Assembly: GCA_963995505.1 (NCBI GenBank) | Contig: OZ023198.1 | Coordinates: 6,038,558 to 6,102,557 of the forward strand | Direction of reading: 5' to 3' | Origin: Hypericum androsaemum | Taxonomy: Eukaryota > Streptophyta > Magnoliopsida > Malpighiales > Hypericaceae | DNA: 64,000 nucleotides | In this document: one piece after another, positions 34,285 to 45,692 of the stretch | Numbering within the stretch: the first letter of the stretch is position 1 | Layout of the letters: every line of letters starts with the position of its first letter | The notes under the pieces: model-generated | What the model was told of the DNA's origin: nothing | The model's input: only the letters and a program-made list of their open reading frames with translations | Databases searched by the model: none | Translations under genes and position numbers: made by a program

Positions 34285-34941
34285 CGTTATCAGCACGAAT
34301 CTCTACCAAGTTCTCAATAATTTCTTGAGAAGAATTGAGCTTAACTTTTGTAAGTATTCTTACTCATTCTTGTTAGATTCTCATTTATAATTATTCATTC
34401 TTGTTGGATTCTCAATGTTATTAAATCATATGAAGCTTTGTTCTTGCTCATAAATGATTTTCTCAAAGAAAATAATTTTGTAAAATTTTCTTTGCAAAAA
34501 TTGGATTTATTTGGTAAAGATTTTTTTTATGAAAAAACCTTCTGTTGTCCTTTTATAAAATATTTAAAAACCTCCGAGGACCTATGTGTAATTGTCCTGT
34601 GCACGCGGATTGGGATTATGCCCTTATTCGCACACGCGAGAAACTTCCAGGGACTGAACTGTAAGTTTACACATTGAACATCGATTTTGTCCTTGCTTGC
34701 ACACGCGTCAAACTAATAGGTACTAAACGGATATTATGCGCGCTAAAAAAAAGAGAGAAAGGGAACAGAATTACAGATTAGTACTTTATATTTCCTCGTA
34801 TTTTCAAATAAGGACAGAATATCATTTTAATCATTTGTTTCCTTATATTTGTGTTATGTCTATATAATAATTTTATCTCAATTATATTTATCTATGATAA
34901 ATCAAATCTAATATAATCTACTTGCTCATGATAGTATTATA

Positions 34942-35940
34942 ATGTCAAACCTCGCCAAACTTGATTTTGTGGCTCTCCACATCACGGGCAAAAATTACTT
35001 ATCATGGATTTTGGATGCTGAAATTCATCTTGATGCTAATGGTCTGGGAGAGACAATTAAAGAGAAAAATGTAGCTTGTGCCCAAGATAAGGCTAAGGTG
35101 ATGATTTTTCTTCGTCGCCATCTTGATGAGGGATTAAAAACTGAATACCTCACGGTAAATGATCCACTAATCTTTTGGATTAGCTTGAAAGAAAGATATG
35201 AGCATCAGAAAACTGTGATCCTCCCAAAAGCTCGTTATGATTGGATGCATTTGCGATTCCAAGATTTCAAAGCTGTGAGTGAATATAATTCAGCTCTATT
35301 TCGTATAAGTTCTCAGCTAAAATTATGTGGAGAAAATATTACTGATTCTGATATGTTAGAGAAAATATTCTCCACCTTTCACGCATCAAATGTGCTCCTT
35401 CAGCAGCAATATCGTGAAAAGTATTTTAAGAAATACTCGGAGTTGATTGCTTGTCTTCTTGTGGCTGAACAAAACAATGAGCTTTTGATGAAAAACTACG
35501 AGACCCGCCCAACTGGTTATGCTCCATTCCCTGAAGTGAATGTGACAAAATTTAATTATAGAAGCCGGGGTCGCGGTCGTGGTCGTGGACGTGGTAATGG
35601 TCGTGGAGGATACGGTTATCGTGGTGGTAATTTTAAGAACACGTCTCGCCACCTGAAGTGGGAGAATAAAGAGAAGAAATCAGGAAGAGATGGTGATGGT
35701 GGAATGAAAATAGAAAATGCATGCCATCGTTGTGGATGCAAAGGCCACTGGGCTCGCACCTGTCGTGCACCCAAGCATCTAGTTGAGCTTTATCAAGAAT
35801 CATTGAAAGGCAAACGGAAGGCCGAAACAAATTTTGTCAATGATGTTGGTGGCACCAGCATTGCGAATGTGGATGCTACCATTGATTTTGGCAAAAATGA
35901 CTTCACTCATTTGGATGTGGCTGATTTTCTTATTGAATAA
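34942..35940 (+). CDS. copia gag polyprotein (UBN2 type, zinc knuckle)
   Basis: Intact 332-aa nucleocapsid/capsid protein. N-terminal SNLAKLDFVALHITGKNYLS is the usual start of the copia gag N-terminal domain. The UBN2 core follows (WISLKERYEHQK, RYDWMHLRFQDFKAVSEYNS, LLQQQYREKYFKKYSELIA). An Arg/Gly-rich segment (RSRGRGRGRGRGNGRGGYGY, residues about 207-226) probably binds RNA. The zinc knuckle CHRCGCKGHWARTC is complete. It ends at a TAA, after which pol lies in another frame, so pol expression would need re-initiation, splicing or frame change. This is the only intact retroelement protein in the window. Confidence 0.9.
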   Translation: MSNLAKLDFVALHITGKNYLSWILDAEIHLDANGLGETIKEKNVACAQDKAKVMIFLRRHLDEGLKTEYLTVNDPLIFWISLKERYEHQKTVILPKARYDWMHLRFQDFKAVSEYNSALFRISSQLKLCGENITDSDMLEKIFSTFHASNVLLQQQYREKYFKKYSELIACLLVAEQNNELLMKNYETRPTGYAPFPEVNVTKFNYRSRGRGRGRGRGNGRGGYGYRGGNFKNTSRHLKWENKEKKSGRDGDGGMKIENACHRCGCKGHWARTCRAPKHLVELYQESLKGKRKAETNFVNDVGGTSIANVDATIDFGKNDFTHLDVADFLIE

Positions 35941-35954
35941 GTAGTTTAATATTC

Positions 35955-38900
35955 ATGTTCTTGTTTTCGTGTGTGCGGTATTTTTTCCTTATCATATTTT
36001 TGATACATGTTTTTAATATAATATTTTCTGTAATTTTGTTAATCATGTTTTCGTTGCTCGCATCTAATATAAATATTTCTTTCATTATGAAGAGTATGGA
36101 ATTGGCACGAGTTGGCTTATCTACTCGAGAAAGAGATCTGTGTTTAGCAGATAGTGCCACAACGCACACCATACTTAAGGATGATAAATATTTCCTTCAT
36201 TTACAAATGCAAGAAGCAAATGTTAGTACTATATCAGGTACTACGAATTTAATTGAAGGCTCCGGAAGAGCTAATTTATTATTACCTGGAGGTACAAATT
36301 TTTGCATAAATAATGCATTATATTCTCCTAAGTCTCAAAGAAACTTATTAAGTTTCAAAGATATAAGCCAAAATGGGTATCATGTTGAGACAACAAATGA
36401 AGGAAATAAATAATATTTGTATATTACAAATATTATTTCGGGTAAAAAGTGTGTGTTGGAAAAGCTACCCGCTTATTCATGTGGCTTATATTATACGTAT
36501 ATTAGTGCAATAGAGGCACATGCAACAGTAAACCAGAAATTTACTGATTTTGCAATTTGGCATGACCGGTTGGGCCATCCCGGGTCAATAATGATGCGAA
36601 GAATTATTAACAATTCATGTGGACATTCTTTAATGAACCAGAAGATTTTCCAATCCAATGAATTGTCATGCTCTGCATGCTCTCAAGGCAAATTAATAAC
36701 CAGGCCATCACCAGCTAAAATTGGGGCTGAATCCCTCGAATTTTTGGAACGTATACATGGTAATATATGTGGACCTATTCATCCACCATGTAGACCATTT
36801 AGATACTTTATGGTATTAATTGATGCATCAACTAGATGGTCACATGTATCTTTATTATCAACTCGCAACCTGGCGTTTGCGAGATTACTAGCTCAGTTAA
36901 TTCGATTACGAGCTCATTTTCTAGATAATTCCATTAAGACCATTCGTCTTGATAATGCTGGTGAATTCACTTCTCAAACATTCAATGATTATTGTATGGC
37001 CATTGGTATAAATGTTGAACATCCTGTAGCTCATGTTCACACTCAAAATGGTCTTGCAGAATTATTTATTCAACGGATTCAATTAATTGCAAGGCCATTA
37101 CTAATGAGAGCGAAACTCCCTATTTCTGCTTGGGGACATGCTGTTTTACATGCAGCAATGTTAATTCGCATCAGGCCAACAAGTTATCATAAATTCTCCC
37201 CATTACAATTGGTTCATGGTCAGGAACCAAATATTTCGCATCTAAGAATTTTTGGATGTGCGGTTTATATTCCAATTGCTCCACCACAACGCACTAAAAT
37301 GGGACCCCAAAGAAGGTTGGGAATATATGTTGGGTTTGAATCTCCATCGATAATAAAGTACATTGAGCCACGTACTGGAGATATATTTACGGCACATTTT
37401 GCCGATTGTCATTTCGATTAATCAATATTTCCAATATTAGGGGGAGAAACTAAGCAGCCTGAAAAAGATATTAGCTGGAATGAATTATCATTGTGTTATT
37501 TAGATCCTCGCACAAAGCAAAGTGAACTTGAAGTTCAAAAGATAATTCATCTGCAGAATTTAGCTAATCAGTTGCCAGATGCTTTTGCTGACCCAAAGAG
37601 AGTGACTAAGTCACATATTCCAGCTGCTAATGCTCCTTTTAGAATTGATGTCCCTGAAGGACGATCAATTATTGCCAATGAAAATAAGGCACAAATTAAA
37701 CGTGGTAGACCTATTGGTTCCAAAGATAAAAATCCTCGTAAAAGAAAAGGAGCAAAATATCAAGATGGTCAAATCGAGGATATCGTGACTCCTGAAGAGT
37801 CCTCAGTCAATATTAATATCAAGGAAGGGCAGACTCTAGATGAGTCGCTTCCAATGAAAGATCAGGTACCTGAACATTGTGATAATCATGAGATCTCAAT
37901 AAATTATGTTATGACTGGAGAAAAATGGAACCGAAATAAAGTTATCGTCGACGATATTTTTGCCTACCATGTAGCGCTAAATATTATGGAAGATGAAGAG
38001 GATCTAGAGCCAAAATCTATCAAGGAATGCATACATAGAAAAGATTGACCAAATTGGAAAGACGCAATGAAATCTGAATTAGATTCACTTGCGAAACGTG
38101 AAGTTTTCGGACCTGTAGTCCGCACACTCAAAGGGGTGAAACCCGTAGGATACAAATGGGTATTTGTGCGTAAACGAAATGAGAAAAATGAAGTCGTGAG
38201 ATATAAAGCACGACTTATCGCACAAGGTTTTTCTCAAAGACCTGGTATTGATTATGAAGAGACATATTCTCCTGTGGTGGATGCAACCACTTTTCGATAT
38301 TTGATAAGTCTGGCAGTACATAAAAAGTTGAATATGCGTCTTATGGATATTGTTACAACCTATTTATATGGTTCACTGGATAGTGACATTTACATGAGAA
38401 TCCCAGAAGGATTCAACGTACCAGAAGTACGTGATTCTAGTCAAAAGGGACTATACTCAATCAAATTATGTCGATCTTTATATGGATTGAAACAATCAGG
38501 GCGTATGTGGTATAATCGTCTTAGTGACTACTTATTAAAGGAAGGCTATAAGAATGATCCAATCTGCCCATGTGTTTTTATAAGGAGATCTGAACCTGAG
38601 TTCGTTATAATTGCAGTTTATGTTGATGATCTCAATATCATTGGAACTCCTGAAGAGCTCCAAAAGGCAGTTGATTGTTTGAAGAATGAATTTGAAATGA
38701 AAGATTTGGGAAAGACCAAATTATGTCTTGGATTGCAAATTGAACATTTTGGAGAAGGAATTTTTATGCATCAATCTTCCTATATAGCAAAGGTGCTGAA
38801 GCGTTTCAATATGGATAAAGCGCATCCGTTGAACATTCCAATGGTTGTAAGGTCACTTGATGTGAAAAAGGACCCTTTTAGACCTCGAGAAAATGGTGAA

Positions 38901-39620
38901 GAATTTCTTGATCCTAAAGTACCATATCTTAGTGCAATAGGTGCGCTAATGTATCTCGCTAGTCATACACGACCTGATATATCATTTTCTGTTAATTTAC
39001 TAGCAAGATACAGTTTTTCACCTACAAGAAGACATTGGACTGGAGTAAAACAAATATTGCGTTATCTTCGAGGTACAATGGATATGGGTTTGTATTACCC
39101 TAGTATCTCAGAGGCAGAAGTAATTGGATATGCAGATGCAGGATATTTATCTGATCCTCACAATGGTCGATTGCAAACCGGATACTTATTTACATATGGA
39201 GGTACTGCCATTTCATGGCGCTCCATGAAACAAACTATAGCAGCCACCTCATCTAATCATTCTGAGATTTTGGCTATTCATGAAGCAAGTCGAGAATGTG
39301 TTTGGTTGAGATCTATTGTCAAACACATTCGAGAATCTTGTGGATTACCTTTTCAAAAGGGAATACCTACGACCTTATATGAGGATAATGCTGCATGCAT
39401 CGCACAATTAAAAGAAGGATATATTAAAGGTGATCGGACAAAACATATATCACCAAAGTTCTTTTTCACACATGATCTTCAAAAGGATGGGGAGATAAGT
39501 GTTCAACAAATTCGTTCAAGTGACAATTTGGCAGATTTATTCACGAAATCCCTGCCCACTACAGTTTTTGAGAAGCCTATTCGTAATATTGGTCTGAAAC
39601 GACTCAGAGATATCAAATGA
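35955..39620 (+). pseudogene. copia pol (protease, integrase, RT, RNase H) with three stops
   Basis: One continuous frame apart from TAA at 36411, TAA at 37419 and TGA at 38046 (a Trp codon in relatives). Protease: LCLADSATTHTIL. Integrase: WHDRLGHPGSIMMRR for the His pair, CSACSQGK for Cys, then VLIDASTR (D), IRLDNAGEFTS (D) and NGLAELFIQR (E). Reverse transcriptase: YKWVFVRKRNEKNEVVRYKA and catalytic AVYVDDLNIIGT. RNase H: YADAGYLSDPHNGRLQTGY and ATSSNHSEILAIHEAS. All catalytic residues remain, so the stops were probably the first inactivating events. The true start is unclear; an ATG at 36102 precedes the protease closely. Confidence 0.92.
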
Positions 39621-39828
39621 TATAGACATGAGGGGGAGATATCATTTTACACTGTACTCTTTTTCCTTAGCCACGGTTTTGTCCCAATGGGTTTTCCGGG
39701 TAAGGTTTTAATGAGGCAGTAATTTTATGATGATGTACTCTTTTTCCTTTGATTAGGATTTTTCCCATAGGGTTTTTCCTAATAAGATTTTAATGAGGCA
39801 CATTATTCAAATGGCATCCAAGGGGGAA

Positions 39829-40077
39829 TATTATGTATAATATGGATGCCATGTTCCTCCATGTTCTCCTCCACCTCACCTCCATGTTCTACTCCATGTT
39901 TTCCACCACTTTATCATAAAGAAAGTTTAGTGGGTTATTGTTTAATTTATGTAATTGCCTATAAATAGCATTGTAATTGTACACACATTCTACACCTATT
40001 AATGAGAACTTCATTCTTTACTCTCTTCCTTATAATTCTCTATATTCATATTCTTAGATTATAGATAATTTATAACA
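39829..40077 (+). repeat. 3' LTR of the copia element
   Basis: 249 bp; six substitutions and no indels against the 5' copy by eye. Confidence 0.93.
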
Positions 40078-40082
40078 GGAAC

Positions 40083-41897
40083 ATATTTTTATGGGAAAAT
40101 TATTTTGGAGTCTTTTGGGTTTGTTATAATATATTTAAAAAATTTCAACCTTCAACCTAATAAATCCAGAATCCAAGATCCAATTTATTGTTTCGTTGAA
40201 AACTCCTGGCCGAAAATCCTAAGCGCTCCAAGTTATTGCTGGCCATAAATCCAGAATCCAAGATCCAATTTATTGCTGCATCAACCACGAAAATCCCCGA
40301 TTCATCTTCGCGTAAAATCCCCAATTCGTCCATCTCAAACCCTAAGTCAATCCTTAGCTGAATCCAACATACAACGGTTCATGACGGCGGTGTCGTCACC
40401 CACCGGACCCCAAACTCAACGAAGGCAAGAGACGACGGCGGACATCCTCGTTAACCGAACCCCAAACCCTTAGGAAGCGGCGGACATCCTCGTTGACCCA
40501 GAAAACAAAGCCGCCGTGGTGAGGCGGGAGAAAGGCCGCCGTTGGACCGAAAGATGTGGCTCCCGTTGTTGAGGCTCTTGTCCTCCATCATCACCTTCAT
40601 GATGGTTCGACGATAAATAAAAAACAAGGATGAAACGACAACGTTGAGGATAAATGTAATCGCGAGAAATAGATAGTGCGGTTGTGTCAGTTGGGGTGAT
40701 TTAGCGTATTGATGGAGATATAGTTTTTTTTGGTGGGATGATGGAGATATAGTTTGAAGACGTGGAGGATGAGGAGAAGGAGAGAAGGAAGGAAGGAAGG
40801 AAGGAGTGGCGGCGAGATGATGTTACTAGCATTTTTTTTGTCATAGGGATATTTTTGTCATTTCAACGACAAATTTTTTTTTATTAAGAGACCAGAAAAT
40901 ATAATAAAAATAAATTAGAAAGATAATATAATCATTTTTCAAATATGGAGAATTTTTTAGTATATTTAAACAAACTTGAAAGACCTGAAAATAATTTCCC
41001 GATTTTTATTCAAAGGAAAGAAAGCAAGGAATGTGGTAGGTCGTAGCCCGTAGGCGTCAAAAAGCACAATTTCCATGCGGTCGGCGTCGTCTTCCTTACC
41101 AAATATTTCCATAATAATATCGAGGCTTTTTTTTAACCAATTGATATCCGGCACATTGGGCCGACTAATCTAATTTCGAACCGGGTAGGACCTTAAAAGG
41201 TGGCAAAGCTTTTCCAACAAATATTTAACACTGTTGCGTACCATGTTGTGTACCAAAGGACTCGAACCTGAGACCTGGTTAAGCTAAAACAACTCTCTCA
41301 TAAGTTGATCTAAGTATCTGTTGGTTATCCAGGCTTCTAACTTCTAAATATATCGCACTCCACGTGTATATATTATATTACAAGTTTTATTTTAATTTTC
41401 AATGAAGATTATATTATAAGTTCTATTTTGTAGTCCATTGGACTAATTAATCTAATTGAAGTTGAATAAGACTCAGACAAAATTTTGTCAATAAATATCT
41501 AATAATGTTATGTTCCGTCATCCGAATCGATGGTGTACTATGAGTTTTTCTTTCCAATGGGAAATCTTCTGCTCCAATAGAAAAATGCCAACTGAGTCGG
41601 AATGACGCAAAATGACAATCAGACTCCCCATAATTCCACCTAGTATCTTATATGTTTTTACTTGCAGGTGCTTGTAGTGCATCTTGTGATGTTTGTTGTC
41701 CATTATTTGTTCTGTTTTTGTTTGTTGTTGTAGCTATCGAGCCACAATTGGGTTTATGTTTATTGTTATCTGCTTATGCTTTTACTTAGATCGACCTATG
41801 CTCCTCGATCTGAGATCTATTCGGATCTCGCAACTTTTCTGGTTGGTGGATAAACTTGGCAAGGTCGAATCTCATTTGCGTGTGGCGTCTTATGTAT
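40083..41897. other. stretch without a recognised gene
   Basis: Right flank of the copia element. A 30-bp direct repeat (AAATCCAGAATCCAAGATCC and on) occurs at about 40161 and 40247. At 40380-40500 a CG-rich stretch doubles GCGGACATCCTCGTT. A GGAA-type microsatellite lies near 40785-40803. About 41550-41680 matches 53185-53275 and belongs to the duplicated thioredoxin f flank. No protein family is recognisable. Confidence 0.5.
41205..41335 (-). repeat. SINE-like sequence with Pol III B-box
   Basis: On the minus strand, GGTTCGAGTCC is a perfect B-box consensus. It is preceded by GAGAGAGTTGTTTTAGCTTA and followed by a non-tRNA body. The layout resembles 17045-17180. A proper tRNA cloverleaf cannot be folded around it by eye. 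Ends and target duplications are not resolved. Confidence 0.45.
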
Positions 41898-42325
41898 AAT
41901 TAACAGCTCTATATGGTAGATTGAGTCAATCTGATAATTTTTCGGATCGTGGGATAATATTGCAGAACAATACTGGTTAAACAATACGTTGCAGAGCTTT
42001 TCTTCACATTATATACATAAACTCAAGCCTGCTTTTGGTTCCTATACCATTATTTTCTGCGATGAACTTGACTGGATGTTATTGTTATGCCAATGGAATC
42101 AACGAGAGTGAGTTCGGATGCTGATTGAGAATTATTGTATAAGCATCCATCTAGGGTGTCTTGAAACTTGTTTTTGGCTCAATTTGGGACTATTGTTCGA
42201 TCAGGTGCGGCCCTTTCAAAGTCATTGCTCCCAAATATCAACAACTGGCTGAGAAGTACCTAGATGTGGTCTTCCTCAAGCTCGACTGCAACCAAGATAA
42301 CAAGGTCAGTGTTTGCCATTGTTGT

Positions 42326-43615
42326 TGTTAGGATTTGTCTCAAATTCTAGACAAATTAGTACTTTATTCCTATTTAGAATAGGATAATAATCTCCTATAT
42401 ATATCGACCTGTGCTTAGGTCTTATTTGTGTAGTCGAGAGTTGTGAGCTAGAGAGAACCCTCAAGGAGGCCTTGTAACCCATTGGACTCGCATAGTGGAC
42501 GACTCTCCTTTGTCCGTGATTTTCTCCCCGTCTTGACAAATGTGAGGCATATCTCTGATTTGAAGCGAAACTTGATTTCGCTGAGTACTTTTGATTCATT
42601 AGGGTACAAGTACACCGGAGAAGGTAGAGTTCTTCGTGTGAGTAAGAACTCATTAGTACATATGAAGGCCAAGAAGGAGATTGGGAATCTGTATATTTTG
42701 CAGGGTTCTAAAGTTACAGGGACTGCTGCTTCTGCATCTGGCTCGTTGACAGATTCTGAGAATACCTTGTTGTGGCATATGCGACTTGGTCACATGAGCA
42801 AGAAAGGCATGACCGAGCTGAGTAAGAGGGAGGATGTTTCTTCACCTGGTATTTCCAGTGCTCCAAGTGTGAAATTACAATAGTAAAAAGTGCGGGTGGA
42901 GTTTGATGCTGATCCAGAAGTCAGTTCCTCCCATGATGTTAATTGCCATGATCCTACTCATGGTGGGTTAATTAATGAAGCTGAGAATGTTAGCACAGTT
43001 AAGAGGGACCCAGCGTATTCCAATGCTTGAAACAGGCCCAGAAGAATTATCAACCCTCCACAGAAGTTGGGTGAGGCTGATATTGTTGCTTTTGCCTTGA
43101 GTATGGCAGAAGAAGTTGATAGCAGTGAAGAACCGTCTAGTTACTCAGATGCTGTGAAGTTGAAGGACTCTGGTAGATGGTTGATTGCTATAGAGGAGGA
43201 GATCGAATCGCTTTTCGTTACTAAGTTCGAGCATTGCTTGGACTTGGCAGATGTTCATACTTGATGCTAATTACCCTTAGGGGCTAGTGGTGAAGGTGGA
43301 GCAACGTTGATGTTGGAGTTATAGAATTTGATCCAAGGTTGAGATTTGTTAGGATTTGTCTTACATTCTAGACAAATTAGTACTCTATTCCTATTTAGAA
43401 TAGGGTAATAATCTCCTATATATATCGACATGTGCCTAGGTCTTATTTGTGTAGTCGAGAATTGTGAGGTAGAGAGAACCCTCATAGAGGCCTTGTAATC
43501 GATTGGACTCGCATAGTGGATGACTCTCATTTGCCCGTGGTTTTTTTCTTGTCTTGGGGTTTTCACATAATTCTCGTGTGTCTCGTATTTCTTATTTCGA
43601 TCTAATTTCTCAACA
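42326..43615 (+). mobile_element. deleted Ty1/copia element in the copied intron 2
   Basis: Perfect 5-bp target duplication GTTGT (42321-42325 and 43616-43620). The 3' LTR is 269 bp (43347-43615, TGTTAGG...CTCAACA); the 5' LTR (42326 to about 42535) is cut short and fused to pol without primer site, gag or protease. Inside, 42535-42835 is the gag-pre-integrase region (ISDLKRNLISLSTFDSLGY, LLWHMRLGHMSKKGMTEL). The integrase core is gone; 43040-43220 is the linker before RT (RRIINPPQKLGEADIVAFAL). RT and RNase H are missing. A purine-rich AAGGTTGAGATT lies before the 3' LTR. Confidence 0.9.
43347..43615 (+). repeat. 3' LTR of the deleted copia element
   Basis: 269 bp with TG...CA ends; the first 210 bp match the truncated 5' LTR at 42326-42535. 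Contains TATATATATCG as probable TATA box. Confidence 0.88.
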
Positions 43616-44120
43616 GTTGTAATAGTGGAGATTCTAACATGGTATTGTAGCTGGTTAATTTCGTGTCTCGTTGTCCTTGCACGAATTCCGTTCAAGCCTA
43701 TACAAACTTCGGCCTGATGGTATCGGGCACGTTGAGCTCTTGTGAACGAGCGTGCTGGCACTTAAAGCACCTTAGTTTCGTTTATGACATACGCCATTAT
43801 TTTCTGACAGCCATTGGCCAAGGAGTTGGGATTAAAGGTGGTGCCTACTTTCAAGATTCTCAAGGGCGGGAAGATAGTAAAAGAAGTTACAGGGGCCAAA
43901 TTAGATAATTTACTTGTTGCCATTGACACTGTCAGATCCACCTAAAATCTTCCCAACCTATTAAATCTGTTCAAATGGTAAGATATACTTCATCTTGATA
44001 TGTTTTTCCTTGGGAGAAATATTTAATAAATAGGAATTGGTGGAAGTGTAAATGACTTACAATGTAATCATGAGGATCTGCAATGTTACTTTTATTTGAA
44101 GATTAAAGATAGAACTTTCA

Positions 44121-44599
44121 CTAGAAATAGAAATCATACAAGAGAAGAGCTGAAAGCTCGGAAGGAGAAAAATGTAGAAGTTCATCCTCTGCAAAAGTGT
44201 CTAGTCTAGCCACTTTAGCAAGCCAATTCGCTACCCGATTTGCTTGCTGAGGTGTATACACAAGTTTACACAAAGGTAAACTCAAAAAGATGGATTGTAT
44301 TTTCATAGCCAAAAGTTCGATAGTCCAATCAATAACCTTGGACGAAGAGTTGATGTAGTTAACGAGAACTTGAAAATTAGACTCCATCGTGGTGGTAGAG
44401 AAAAGAAGATGCTGCTTGACATAATCCGCAGCAACGTCGATTGCCTTGAGCTCAACTTCAATAGCTGTTGTAGCCTTGGGAGAGGCGAGTTTCATGTTAA
44501 TTACGCATTTGGCATGATCACGAACCACCATAGCAAAGCCAGAGGGGGATAAATGATCAACCCAAGATGCGTCAGTGTTAATCTTACTGGTGTCTTAAC
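44121..44599 (-). pseudogene. RNase H-like fragment of a LINE
   Basis: A 136-codon minus-strand frame plus a few upstream codons (KINTDASWVDHLSPSGFAMV). The motif order DAS, then VELKAIDVAADYV (Glu), FQVLVNYINSSSKV and QANRVANWLAKVA matches the plant RNase H domain found at the end of many LINE ORF2 proteins. The second catalytic Asp region (usually ESDS) is SNFQ, so it is probably inactive. The large copia element at 44600 inserted at its upstream end; the counterpart flank is at 51095. This piece exists only in the duplicated copy. Confidence 0.7.
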
Positions 44600-45359
44600 T
44601 GTTATTTGTCGGAGGTGGTGTACTTGATTAGGATCTTGTAAAGTCGAGGCAAGAGTTTGACTTTTTCTCTGTAAGATAAGATTACCCCGTATTCAGTGCT
44701 TACGGGCTACGACAATCGTCTCCAAGATATAACTACTTTGGTACTTTGAGTTCGTAGCACAACGACCCTCGAAACTTCAGGCGAACCGATGGATATTCAG
44801 AACTATCTTGAGAGAGAGAGAGGAGAAAACTACAATGCTAATGAATGCTTATGCACTTGTAGTTGGGATAAGTTTGGAAGTGAGGAGAGAGGACTATTTA
44901 TAGGCGCTGGATAGGAGGCAGGCAGGCACTTCGAAAGGGCACGAGGTACTTCCGAGGAGATGCAACTGTTCGGCCAGCAGGCAGACAGCCTCCTTCAGGC
45001 ACCTTTTCGACCAGCCAGAGGCACCCCATCGCCTACCAGATTTGACCAACTTGCTCGTGACTCTTTGGTGCTCGTAGGCACCCCTTCGGTGGGTTCTCTA
45101 GACATGCCATCCCTTTCTCACCTCTTCGCGTCTGAGTATTCTGGAGTCTTCCAGAATTAGCCAAAATTTTAGGCTCCTCGCTATGATGCGTACGTGCGAA
45201 GTGCCAAGTACACCACAAAGCGTCCATTGCGACCTGCGTCCAATGTCCCATATGCATACGCACTTGTTTGTGCGTGTGTGTGAGCACGTGCGCGTGCTCA
45301 TATAGCACCATCCTCGCAATAGTCCGAGTTGGCTTTCCAGATGTTCAACTCATTTCCTA
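44600..45359 (-). repeat. 3' LTR of the minus-strand copia
   Basis: 760 bp; matches 50347-51088 with indels. Includes GGGACTATTTATAGGC-like text (TATA box region, near 44900) and a CG-rich centre. Confidence 0.88.
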
Positions 45360-45692
45360 ATACCCTTTTGCTCTCACATTTTTTCTGTTTCGTCCATGGA
45401 CCATATCTTAGATTCATAAGTATTTTTTCATTTGAAGCGGCCTCACTTCACACTTATATAGGTGATCTCCCATCAAGAGTATCCTACTATACTCCAGCTT
45501 TTCCTAGTATAGGAATCATTAAAAGCGTAGACGCTTAACCTTACCACACCTCTGCAGGTTCGCACTTGAGCAGCTTCTGAAAATGAGAAGGGTTCCAAGT
45601 GATCATCTTAGCCATCCATAACTTAGTTGTCTCATTGAACCAAGTTCGTGGAATCTCCACTCATCATGGTTGAGTTACTGCTATGAACGTTT

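Larger units (their letters stand above)
34036..40077 (+). mobile_element. Ty1/copia element, nearly complete
   Basis: Structurally complete 6-kb element. LTRs of 249 bp at both ends differ at six positions by eye (about 97.6% identical). Target duplication GGAAC is perfect (34031-34035 and 40078-40082). The 5' LTR is followed by CGTTATCAGCACGA, the junction typical of one copia group, and the 3' LTR is preceded by the polypurine tract CAAGGGGGAA. gag and pol are separate frames, in the usual copia order (gag, protease, integrase, RT, RNase H). Three in-frame stops in pol disable it, so it is young but dead. LTR ends are TA...CA rather than TG...CA. Confidence 0.95.
41898..43945 (+). pseudogene. 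partial tandem copy of thioredoxin f (exons 2 and 3)
   Basis: Second copy of the thioredoxin f gene without exon 1, so without transit peptide and the first part of the fold. Intron 1 similarity starts near 41898 (TATGGTAGATTGAG shared with 28921) and is close from 42153 on. Exon 2 copy 42205-42304 and exon 3 copy 43811-43945 keep their length, reading frame and GT-AG borders. In exon 2 the active-site CGPC has become CGPF (TGC to TTC at the second Cys), which abolishes disulfide chemistry. Exon 3 has four changes (Glu to Lys, Phe to Leu, Lys to Asn, Ala to Val). A copia fragment sits in intron 2. With no start exon it is best called a pseudogene. Confidence 0.9.

Noticed and set aside
41255..41280. 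tRNA gene suggested by a perfect B-box
   Set aside because: No acceptor stem or anticodon arm can be placed; better explained as a SINE-like repeat.
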